A stretch of 64,000 nucleotides of DNA. Origin: an uncultured Duncaniella sp. GTDB taxonomy: Bacteria; Bacteroidota; Bacteroidia; Bacteroidales; Muribaculaceae. The stretch is taken from contig CAJTJG010000002.1 of assembly GCA_910576785.1 (NCBI GenBank), positions 142,071-206,070 on the forward strand, given 5' to 3'. The position numbers were made by a program, and so were the translations under genes. This document shows positions 17,191-25,182 of the stretch, in pieces. The notes under the pieces were generated by a model that made no database searches, was not told the DNA's origin, and worked only from the letters and a program-made list of their open reading frames with translations. Each line of letters begins with the position of its first letter. The first letter of the stretch is position 1.

Positions 17191-18261
17191 ATGAAACAGA
17201 AAAATCTTATAACAATCGTGACCGACCACGAACTCACGGCTGACACCATCGCCAGAGCAATCGGCGCAAACGAAAAACACGAAGGCTACTACCTCGGCAA
17301 CGGCTATGCCGTTACATGGACAAACGGCGGGGTCATCGAGGCGACCTTCTCCCCTTCGGAGAATTTCGTGCTCTCCACGACAATGAACAGCCGACAGGTG
17401 TATGCCCACAATTTCAAGTTCGCCATGCGCGACTATGATGAGCTGGTTGGTTACAAGAAAACCGAGCAGGACAGGAAACAGCTCGCCACAATCAAGGCTC
17501 TATGGGGAATGAGCCACACGGTCGTCAACGCCATGTCGCCTGAGAGATATGGAGATTTCGACTTCCTCAACCTCTACTATTTCATCGCCATTCCGGTGGC
17601 AGTGCGCCGTGCATGGCTCCCCATTCTCACAAAGGGGGCAATCCGTCACGGAGTAATCCACGGGCCGCAGAACCGCAGGGAATACGAGGAATGGCTCGAC
17701 AATGAGATATACAACCGTCTGGTGGAGAAGTCACAGGAGGACTCGGAAATCAAAGGAGCTTATATCATGGAGGAAATGCCCGTGGAGGTGGCGGCTGCCC
17801 AAGCTGAAAGCATCGGTATTGAACCGCCCGAAGCTGGTGCTGTTCTCACGATGAACAAAAAAGCCATGCGCATAACCGACAGCCGACCGCTTCTCAATAT
17901 GCCGCTAATGCTCCTCAAAGCAGCGGTTGAACTGGACTTCGACCACATAAAGACAATGCAGACCGCCTACGCCCTGTACGCGAAGAAACTTATCTCCTAT
18001 CCGTTCACGGTGCAGAACACCATTCCTTTCGGCGTGTGGAAACTGATGCTCCGCAACAAGAAAAATCTTCGCTACAACAGCAAGTGGGGCAAAGAGGCCA
18101 GACGGATCCGTATGCCGCGCCGCCACAACTTCAAGATGGGAGAAAACGTATATAACGGCTTCGGCGTCATAACCACAGGACTCCACCCCACCGACCTCAG
18201 CCGCGACGAGGAAAAACTCTACAATCTGATTGTGAAAAGCGTGATTGACGCTTTTGCATAA
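17191..18261 (+). CDS. Degenerate topoisomerase-IA/III-like protein (Toprim-like N-terminus)
   Basis: A 356-residue protein. The opening (NLITIVTDHELTADTIARAIGA, then GYYLGNGYAVTWTNGG) follows the pattern of the Toprim start of Bacteroidetes ICE topoisomerase III (an EKPSVA-like segment, then YYEGNGY-VTW). The acidic Toprim DxD motif and the catalytic tyrosine domain are not seen, and the protein is half the usual length. The C-terminal 130 residues are basic (MLRNKKNLRYNSKWGKEARRIRMPRR, shortened here: KKNLRY to RMPRR), suggesting nucleic-acid binding. I infer a DNA-binding relic or repurposed topoisomerase. It stands between the DUF3945 and DUF1896 genes, where TopB sits in related elements. 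Confidence 0.6.
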   Translation: MKQKNLITIVTDHELTADTIARAIGANEKHEGYYLGNGYAVTWTNGGVIEATFSPSENFVLSTTMNSRQVYAHNFKFAMRDYDELVGYKKTEQDRKQLATIKALWGMSHTVVNAMSPERYGDFDFLNLYYFIAIPVAVRRAWLPILTKGAIRHGVIHGPQNRREYEEWLDNEIYNRLVEKSQEDSEIKGAYIMEEMPVEVAAAQAESIGIEPPEAGAVLTMNKKAMRITDSRPLLNMPLMLLKAAVELDFDHIKTMQTAYALYAKKLISYPFTVQNTIPFGVWKLMLRNKKNLRYNSKWGKEARRIRMPRRHNFKMGENVYNGFGVITTGLHPTDLSRDEEKLYNLIVKSVIDAFA

Positions 18262-18311
18262 CCGACACACAAGCTCTGAACCGCTTGATCCATACACAAA
18301 TTAACACCTAT

Positions 18312-18435
18312 TATCCCTCCCGATTCCGATTTAATTGTTAACTTTGCACTCAATTCAACGTCATAATGTTTTTGTTTCAAATTTATGACTTGGATTTAGT
18401 GGTTGGACATCGGGAGGGATACCCGGTGTCCTTTT
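18312..18435 (+). ncRNA. Promoter-to-terminator segment: candidate small RNA or attenuator leader
   Basis: A -7 box TAACTTTG (18339-18346) predicts a start near 18353; no good -33 box is visible. The transcript would hold hairpin 1 (GTCATAA 18360-18366 with TTATGAC 18383-18389), then CTTGGATTTAGTGGTTGGAC (18389-18408), then a GC-rich hairpin (18406-18428) and TTTTCTT, an intrinsic terminator. The single-stranded middle is complementary to the leader motifs found before several ICE genes. In addition, 18312-18324 is a perfect 13-bp inverted repeat of 18409-18421. Read-through RNA from upstream could therefore pair there and break the terminator. Either a trans-acting sRNA of about 80 nt or a DUF1896-gene attenuator fits. 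Confidence 0.55.
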
Positions 18436-18471
18436 CTTATATCCCATTGAAAGACTCATAGGACGCCGGTA

Positions 18472-18486
18472 AACCACTATTCCAAG
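18472..18486 (+). repeat. ICE leader motif AACCACTATTCCAAG before the DUF1896 gene
   Basis: It ends 6 bases before the ATG at 18493 and lies about 40 bases after the terminator of the candidate small RNA that carries the complementary sequence. Confidence 0.55.
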
Positions 18487-18492
18487 AACCCG

Positions 18493-18939
18493 ATGAAACA
18501 AGATGTTGAATTACGGGAGATGGACGGCTACCGCGTCTATCTTCTGGGTCATCTGCGTGACCATTATTTTCCCCAGTACACCAATAAAAAATTTGTGGAT
18601 GCCCGTGTTGACGAGGCATACGACACGTTTGTAACCCTGCGCCTTGAAGGTCATGATCCGGTTATTGCACAGGAAATGGCGATGCGCACACTCCTTTCTG
18701 GACTGTATGTGTCACGCTATGACATTGTTTACAGCGTCATAGAGGAAAGCCTGTGGACACGGCTTCCTGAAGAATACTGGCCCGATTTCGCTGTGCACCT
18801 GCTCACAAAGAAAAGCGTGCATGACATTCTTGACCACTATGAAGTCAACGGCGATTTTCTTGACCGCGAAACACACCAGCCGATGCTGACCGAACTGTTG
18901 GGAGAAATATCCGAAATACTTGACGGCTATGAGTTATAA
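18493..18939 (+). CDS. DUF1896 family protein
   Basis: A 148-residue acidic protein. YLLGHLRDHYFPQ near the start, the EAYDTFVTLRLEGHDPVIAQEMAMRTL core (shortened here: LEGHDPVIAQEMAMRTLLSGL) and the C-terminal ELLGEISEILDGYEL fit the DUF1896 family, found on Bacteroidetes mobile elements next to the large helicase gene. Its function is unknown to me. The start of the helicase gene overlaps its last 11 bases, which points to translational coupling. Expression may be set by the upstream attenuator-like leader. Confidence 0.85.
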   Translation: MKQDVELREMDGYRVYLLGHLRDHYFPQYTNKKFVDARVDEAYDTFVTLRLEGHDPVIAQEMAMRTLLSGLYVSRYDIVYSVIEESLWTRLPEEYWPDFAVHLLTKKSVHDILDHYEVNGDFLDRETHQPMLTELLGEISEILDGYEL

Positions 18940-21900
18940 CCGGCTCCAGACCATGCGTGACAATATCAATGCCATAAGGCTTGCCCTGCGCCTTGATGTT
19001 GAACATCGCAACGCGGAAAATGCACTCGAAAGGGCGATACTGCGCAAGTATGCCGGGTTCGGAGGGTTGAAATGTATATTGCAGGACGCCAACGAACTTG
19101 CAGATGCCGCCAAGTGGAGCAAGAGCGATATTGAGCTGTTTGCTCCTACGGTTGAACTGCGCCGTCTTATCCACGACTATTCAAAGGATGACCGGGAGTT
19201 TGCCGCATACATGGACTCGCTGAAAGCGTCCGTACTGACGGCGTTCTATACTCCTGCGCCTGTCATTGATGCGCTTGCCGCTTCACTGCGTGAAAGAGGT
19301 GTTAAGATTAAAAAGTTCCTTGAACCCTCTGCCGGGCAAGGTGCTTTCATCGACTCCTTTCTGAAAAATGAGAATTATCCGGGCACGGAGGCACTCGCCT
19401 TTGAAAAAGATTTGCTTACGGGTAAGATTTTATCTGCCCTGCATCCATCCATCTCTACCGAAATAAAAGGTTTTGAGCGGATTGACCCTGATTTTGAGGG
19501 CTATTTTGATGTTGCTGCATCAAATATTCCTTTCGGCGACTTCGCGGTCGCTGACCCTCGATATGCCACAAGCAAGGAGATTGCCTACCGTCAGTCAACA
19601 AAGGCTATCCACAATTATTTCTTTCTCAAAGCACTGGACTCTGTGCATGAGGGTGGCATTGTGGCTTTTATCACATCGCAGGGTGTGATGAACGCCGCCA
19701 GCCCCTTCGTGCGCATTGAGCTTATGAAACGCTCTGACCTTGTGGGAGCGGTACGATTGCCAAACAACACTTTCTCCGAGAACGCCGGAACAGATACAGG
19801 CTCTGACTTGATTATCCTGCAAAAGCATACGGGTAAGAAAGCGTTGTCGGCTGACGAGGAATTTTTCATCCAGTCAATCGTTGACCGTGACACGAAAGCA
19901 CCGACCAACAAATATTTTGCGGCATATCCGCAGAATGTCATCTGCACCGAGGCGAAAATCGGTACTGACCCATACGGAAAACCGGCTATCATATACAAAC
20001 ATGAGGGCGGTGTCTATGGTATAGCAAGAGATTTGCGTGATGCGTTGGAAGATTCTTTGCGTCTGCGTCTGAACCTTGAATTGTATAACAACCACGGTAT
20101 AAAGCCGCTGACGCCAGACCCGGTAAAACCGACACCTGCGCCCAAGCCCAAAGCCGCAAAAGTCGCTGAAACTCCGCTTATGACGCAATACAAGGAGATG
20201 AAGAAACGACACCCGGACGCGATATTGATATTCCGTGTGGGCGACTTCTATGAGATGATGGGCGAAGATGCCGTGAAAGCGTCGGAGATACTGAAAATAA
20301 CCCTGACCCGACGACGCAACGGTAAAGCCGGAAGCATCGAACTTGCCGGTTTCCCGCATCATGCCCTCGACACCTATCTCCCCAAGCTCGTAAGGGCCGG
20401 GCAACGTGTGGCTATCTGCGAACAGCTTGAAGATCCAAAGCAGAAACAAAAGGAGGAATACAAGCCTACGGAGATTATAACGCCCCCACCGACGGTTGAG
20501 CCGAAGCCCGCTCCCACATCTATTGAACCTCCAACACCGGAAGTCAAGCCGCAACCGCAGGAGATTGAAACCGACGATGGTCCCGACTATAACGACAATC
20601 CCGACCCGCGTCTGTTCGCCTATAATCTTTTCGGAGAGTTAGAGCCGTTGCAGAAACCGAAGCGTCAGCCACGACAACCAAAGACTGAGGAAGATAAGCC
20701 CAAGCCTACTGCCAAAATTCAGATTTCCGATGAGCAGGTAAAGAAATTCCGTCCGCTCTCTGAAAAGGAGCTGGAGTTTTACGGTTCTCTGAATTGGGAG
20801 GACAATCCGCCCATCAACGGCTTCTACGAAACGATGATGAGCATCGCACATCGCCAGATGGCTGAAATGGAAGCTGAACGACAGGCGGCGGAGGCTACCA
20901 AGAAAGAGATAATCACGGAAAACGGCACAATCATCGAAAAGACAGAGGGCTATTTTGTTCCACAGCCAAGAGTGGCTAAGGCTGCGACACCTGCCCCCGT
21001 CGAGCGTGATATGTCGCCCCGCAAGTTCTCGGAGGATATTCAACATTTCCACCAGAACGGCTCAATGGTCGTGGATAACGGTCAGGTCGGCTTTCTTTCG
21101 GAGGTTCGCAAGAATGGTGCAACATTCACTCCGCTCCCAATCAAGCCGGAGCAGGAGAAACGCGCCATGCTCTATATAACCCTGTCGGAAACATATCAGC
21201 AGCTCTATCACTATGAGGCTGAAACGCATGAGGAAAGTGCCGACCTGCGTGAATACCTCAACCAGTATTATGATGAGTTTGTGGACAGATATGGCAACCT
21301 CAACGAAAAGCAGAACGCCAAGTTTATCCTTATGGACGCCAACGGCCGTGACGCACTCGCATTGGAGCGTGGCGAGAACGGGCATTTTGTCAAGGCTGAC
21401 ATCTTCGACCACCCGGTAGCCTTCGCCGTTGACGAGGTTACTTCTGTCGATACACCTATGGAGGCGTTATCAGCGTCGCTCAATAAATATGGAGAGGTCA
21501 ACCTCGAATATATGGGCAGTCTTGTCGATATGGAGCAGGACGCGATGATTGACAGCCTCGCCGGACACATTTTCTACAATCCGTTGGTTGCGAACTATGA
21601 GATCGCCGACCGCTTCATCGCCGGAAACGTGGTGCAGAAAGCCGAGGAAGTCAAGGCGTGGATTGACCGCGAGGAAGAACGCATCAAGGATTTTCCCGGT
21701 TATGACGGCGTGGAGCCGTTCATCGACTTGTCGAAGCAGTCTTTGAGAGCGTTGGAGGAAGCGACACCGCGCCGCATCACCTTTGACGAGCTTGATTTCA
21801 ACTTCGGCGAGAGATGGATACCGACAGGCATATACTCCGCCTACATGAGCAATCTCTACGGTACTGAGGTGAAAATCGTATATGCTCCGTCTATGGACGA

Positions 21901-24900
21901 ATATTCAGCCAACAGCAAACATGACACATTGGCAATCACAACTGAATACATGGTAAAGGGGCAATATCGGATATATAATGGGATGAGTCTTCTGAAACAC
22001 GCCTTACATAACACTGTGCCTGAGATTAAGAAAAGTGGCGGTGTTGATATACATGGTAATGAAATCAAGATACCTGATGCGGAAGCAATACAACTCGCCA
22101 ACACCAAGATTGATGAGATTCGCAATGGTTTTACCGAATGGCTGGAAGCTCAGTCGCCGGAGTTCAAGGAGCAGCTTGTGGATATGTATAACCGAAAATT
22201 CAACTGTTTCGTGCGACCCCACTACGATGGAAGCCACCAGACTTTCCCCGATCTCGACTTGAAGATGCTGGGTGACCGCTACGGTATCAATTCAATATAC
22301 CAGTCGCAGAAGGATTGTGTATGGATGCTGAAACAGAACGGCGGAGGTATTTGTGATTTTGAAGTTGGTTGCGGTAAAACACTGATAATGTGCATAGCAG
22401 CGCATGAGATGAAACGATTGGGATTGGCGCACAAGCCGATGATTATAGGACTGAAAGCCAATGTAGCCGAAATTGCGATGACCTATCAGGCGGCATATTC
22501 CAACGCCCGTATCCTCTTTGCCGATGCCAAGAGTTTTGAGGCAAAGAACCGTGTCAATTTCTTTAATCAGATAAAGAACAATGACTATGACTGCGTGATT
22601 ATGTCGCACGACCAGTTCGGCAAGATACCGCAATCGCCGGAAATTCAACAGGAGATCCTTCAGGCTGAGCTTGACACGGTAGAGGAAAATCTACGAGTAC
22701 TTGAAGAACAAGGTAAAGATATTTCCAATCGTATGCGAAGTGGACTTCTGAAGCGAAAGGAGAATCTTAAATCTAAGATTGAAACACTCCAGTATCAGAT
22801 GGAGCAGAACAAGGACAGCATCGTTGACTTCCGGCAAATGGGCATAGACCATATTTTCGTTGACGAAAGCCATCAGTTCAAAAATCTGATGTTCAACACC
22901 CGTCACGACCGTGTTGCAGGACTGGGCAATTCGGAAGGCTCACAACGTGCCCTCAATCTTCTCTATGCTATCCGAACCATTCAAGAAAGGAATGGCAAAG
23001 ACCTCGGCGCGACATTCCTGTCGGGCACAACAATCAGTAATTCTCTGACTGAACTTTACTTGTTGTTCAAGTATTTGCGTCCGAAAGAACTTGAAAGACA
23101 GGACATCCGGTGTTTCGACGCATGGGCGGCTATCTTTGCAAAGAAAACAACCGACTATGAGTTTAACGTAACGAACAATATCGTGGCAAAGGAGCGTTTC
23201 CGTTACTTTATCAAGGTCCCAGAACTGGCGGCTTTCTATAATGAGATAACGGACTATAAGACCGCAGAAGATGTTGGTGTTGACCGTCCGGCAAAGAACG
23301 AGATACTACACAATATTCCACCGACACCACACCAGGAGCAGTTTATCCAGAAACTGATGGAGTTTGCCAAGACTGGCGATGCCACTATATTGGGGCGTGA
23401 ACCGTTATCAGAAACCGAGGAAAAGGCGAAGATGCTTATCGCCACGGACTATGCCCGTAAGATGGCACTGGATATGCGCATGATTTCTCCGACGTATGAA
23501 GATGATCCGGACAACAAGGCTTCGCACTGCGCCAAGATGATTGCTGAATACTATCACAAATATGATGCACAACGTGGTACACAGTTTGTTTTCAGTGACC
23601 TCGGAACATATAAGCCCGGCGAGTGGAATGTCTATTCCGAGATTAAGCGAAAGCTGATTGAGGACTACGGTATTCCGGCGCATGAGATACGGTTTATACA
23701 GGAGTGCAAGACTGAACGGTCACGCAAGGCTGTCATTCAGGCTATGAACGACGGCGATGTGCGTGTGCTTTTCGGCTCTACTTCGATGTTGGGAACTGGC
23801 GTAAACGCCCAGAAAAGAGCGGTTGCAATCCATCATCTTGACACGCCGTGGCGACCGTCAGACCTCACTCAACGCGATGGCAGAGCCATTCGCGCGGGTA
23901 ATGAGATAGCCAAGTTATACGCTGACAATAAGGTTGATGTGATTATCTATGCGGTTGAAAAGTCGCTTGACTCCTACAAGTTCAACCTTCTTCATTGTAA
24001 GGCTACTTTCATCGCCCAGCTCAAAAGCGGTGCTTTGGGAGCGCGAACAATCGACGAGGGTTCTATGGACGAGAAGAACGGCATGAACTTCTCCGAGTAC
24101 ATGGCGATACTCTCAGGCAATACCGACCTGCTCGACAAGGCAAAACTTGAAAAGCGGATAGCGGCGTTGGAGAGTGAACGAAAGTCGTTCAACAAAGGTC
24201 GCGGCGACAGTGAGTTCAAGCTCCAGACCATTACCCATGACATCGCCAACAACGAGGCGGCGATCGAGCGCATGAGAGCCGACTGGGAGCGTTACAACAA
24301 TGTTGTGCAACGTGACAAGGAGGGCAATCCAATCAATAATCTCACGATTGATACCTGCAACCTTTCCGATGAAAAGAACATGGGTATCCACCTGCAAGGG
24401 CTGGCACAGCGCACAGACACCCACGGGCTATACCAGCGTATCGGCGAGGTTTACGGCTTCCCGATCAGCATTATCTCCGAAAGAGTGTTGTCTGACGGGG
24501 TTGAAAAGGTACAGAACCGTTTTGTTGTCGAAGGCAATTATAAATACAAGTACAACAACGGTCAGTTGGCAATGGCTGACACCCACGCCGCCTGCATGAA
24601 CTTTGTCAACGCTCTGGAGAAAATCCCCGGCATAATCGCCCAATACGAGGAACGCACCGCCAAACTGAAAGCCGATGTTCCAATACTTGAAGGCATCATG
24701 GCGAAGACATGGGGCAAGGAGGACGAGTTGAAGCAACTCAAATCCGAACTCGCCGCCCTCGACCGCAAAATCGCCGCCGAGTTAGCCCCTAAACACGACG
24801 AGAAGGACGGTGAGGAAGTCAAGCCTGATACTCGGCAGCAGCAACCCGCCAAAGTCATCGAGACTCCACCATCTTCCCAATCCCAATCTGCCGACGATAA

Positions 24901-24985
24901 AAAGTCAATGGTGGCAGAGCCGGCAACTCCCTATCGTACTATCGATTACCCCACTCGTAGCGCACCTCGTGCAATCGGATTATAA
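18929..24985 (+). CDS. Giant polyvalent protein: N6-methylase-like, MutS-I and SNF2-type helicase domains
   Basis: A 2018-residue protein. The ATG at 18929 is preferred to a TTG at 18920. An N-terminal methylase-like domain holds EPSAGQGAFIDSFL (SAM site) and DVAASNIPFGDF near residue 195, where NPPF would be expected. At about 415-505 lies a MutS domain I with the mismatch motif GDFYEMMGEDA and IELAGFPHHALDTYLPKLVR. A proline-rich linker and polyvalent regions follow. The SNF2/DEAD helicase core begins near 1145 (FEVGCGKTLIM, Walker A), with DESH near 1312 and motif VI QRDGRAIRAG near 1648. Coiled coils and a charged tail close it. The protein is cytoplasmic and probably protects or remodels ICE DNA during transfer. 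SNIPF instead of NPPF makes methylase activity uncertain. Confidence 0.9.
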   Translation: MSYNRLQTMRDNINAIRLALRLDVEHRNAENALERAILRKYAGFGGLKCILQDANELADAAKWSKSDIELFAPTVELRRLIHDYSKDDREFAAYMDSLKASVLTAFYTPAPVIDALAASLRERGVKIKKFLEPSAGQGAFIDSFLKNENYPGTEALAFEKDLLTGKILSALHPSISTEIKGFERIDPDFEGYFDVAASNIPFGDFAVADPRYATSKEIAYRQSTKAIHNYFFLKALDSVHEGGIVAFITSQGVMNAASPFVRIELMKRSDLVGAVRLPNNTFSENAGTDTGSDLIILQKHTGKKALSADEEFFIQSIVDRDTKAPTNKYFAAYPQNVICTEAKIGTDPYGKPAIIYKHEGGVYGIARDLRDALEDSLRLRLNLELYNNHGIKPLTPDPVKPTPAPKPKAAKVAETPLMTQYKEMKKRHPDAILIFRVGDFYEMMGEDAVKASEILKITLTRRRNGKAGSIELAGFPHHALDTYLPKLVRAGQRVAICEQLEDPKQKQKEEYKPTEIITPPPTVEPKPAPTSIEPPTPEVKPQPQEIETDDGPDYNDNPDPRLFAYNLFGELEPLQKPKRQPRQPKTEEDKPKPTAKIQISDEQVKKFRPLSEKELEFYGSLNWEDNPPINGFYETMMSIAHRQMAEMEAERQAAEATKKEIITENGTIIEKTEGYFVPQPRVAKAATPAPVERDMSPRKFSEDIQHFHQNGSMVVDNGQVGFLSEVRKNGATFTPLPIKPEQEKRAMLYITLSETYQQLYHYEAETHEESADLREYLNQYYDEFVDRYGNLNEKQNAKFILMDANGRDALALERGENGHFVKADIFDHPVAFAVDEVTSVDTPMEALSASLNKYGEVNLEYMGSLVDMEQDAMIDSLAGHIFYNPLVANYEIADRFIAGNVVQKAEEVKAWIDREEERIKDFPGYDGVEPFIDLSKQSLRALEEATPRRITFDELDFNFGERWIPTGIYSAYMSNLYGTEVKIVYAPSMDEYSANSKHDTLAITTEYMVKGQYRIYNGMSLLKHALHNTVPEIKKSGGVDIHGNEIKIPDAEAIQLANTKIDEIRNGFTEWLEAQSPEFKEQLVDMYNRKFNCFVRPHYDGSHQTFPDLDLKMLGDRYGINSIYQSQKDCVWMLKQNGGGICDFEVGCGKTLIMCIAAHEMKRLGLAHKPMIIGLKANVAEIAMTYQAAYSNARILFADAKSFEAKNRVNFFNQIKNNDYDCVIMSHDQFGKIPQSPEIQQEILQAELDTVEENLRVLEEQGKDISNRMRSGLLKRKENLKSKIETLQYQMEQNKDSIVDFRQMGIDHIFVDESHQFKNLMFNTRHDRVAGLGNSEGSQRALNLLYAIRTIQERNGKDLGATFLSGTTISNSLTELYLLFKYLRPKELERQDIRCFDAWAAIFAKKTTDYEFNVTNNIVAKERFRYFIKVPELAAFYNEITDYKTAEDVGVDRPAKNEILHNIPPTPHQEQFIQKLMEFAKTGDATILGREPLSETEEKAKMLIATDYARKMALDMRMISPTYEDDPDNKASHCAKMIAEYYHKYDAQRGTQFVFSDLGTYKPGEWNVYSEIKRKLIEDYGIPAHEIRFIQECKTERSRKAVIQAMNDGDVRVLFGSTSMLGTGVNAQKRAVAIHHLDTPWRPSDLTQRDGRAIRAGNEIAKLYADNKVDVIIYAVEKSLDSYKFNLLHCKATFIAQLKSGALGARTIDEGSMDEKNGMNFSEYMAILSGNTDLLDKAKLEKRIAALESERKSFNKGRGDSEFKLQTITHDIANNEAAIERMRADWERYNNVVQRDKEGNPINNLTIDTCNLSDEKNMGIHLQGLAQRTDTHGLYQRIGEVYGFPISIISERVLSDGVEKVQNRFVVEGNYKYKYNNGQLAMADTHAACMNFVNALEKIPGIIAQYEERTAKLKADVPILEGIMAKTWGKEDELKQLKSELAALDRKIAAELAPKHDEKDGEEVKPDTRQQQPAKVIETPPSSQSQSADDKKSMVAEPATPYRTIDYPTRSAPRAIGL

Positions 24986-24995
24986 GCACTCAACG

Positions 24996-25040
24996 CGGCT
25001 GACAATGAAATATACTCGTTGTCAGCCGTGTCTTATTTTG
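24996..25040 (+). terminator. Terminator after the helicase gene
   Basis: A perfect 10-bp stem (CGGCTGACAA 24996-25005 with TTGTCAGCCG 25019-25028) is followed by a T-rich tract. It marks the end of the left ICE module. Confidence 0.8.
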
Positions 25041-25126
25041 TGCCTATTAGAGCTAATAACCTATAAAATAACGCATCAAGGCGTATATTTTAGCACGTTC
25101 TATAAGGTTACTTCGGGAAAAACAGC

Positions 25127-25134
25127 TAACTTTG
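25127..25134 (+). promoter_or_regulatory. -7 box of the first TPR-HTH sensor gene
   Basis: TAACTTTG lies 49 bases before the ATG at 25183. No convincing -33 TTG is seen at the right distance, so the promoter may depend on an activator. Confidence 0.5.
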
Positions 25135-25182
25135 TATATAACTTGGGGTAATGTCGCCCAAGGGATATTATCTTGTAGAATA

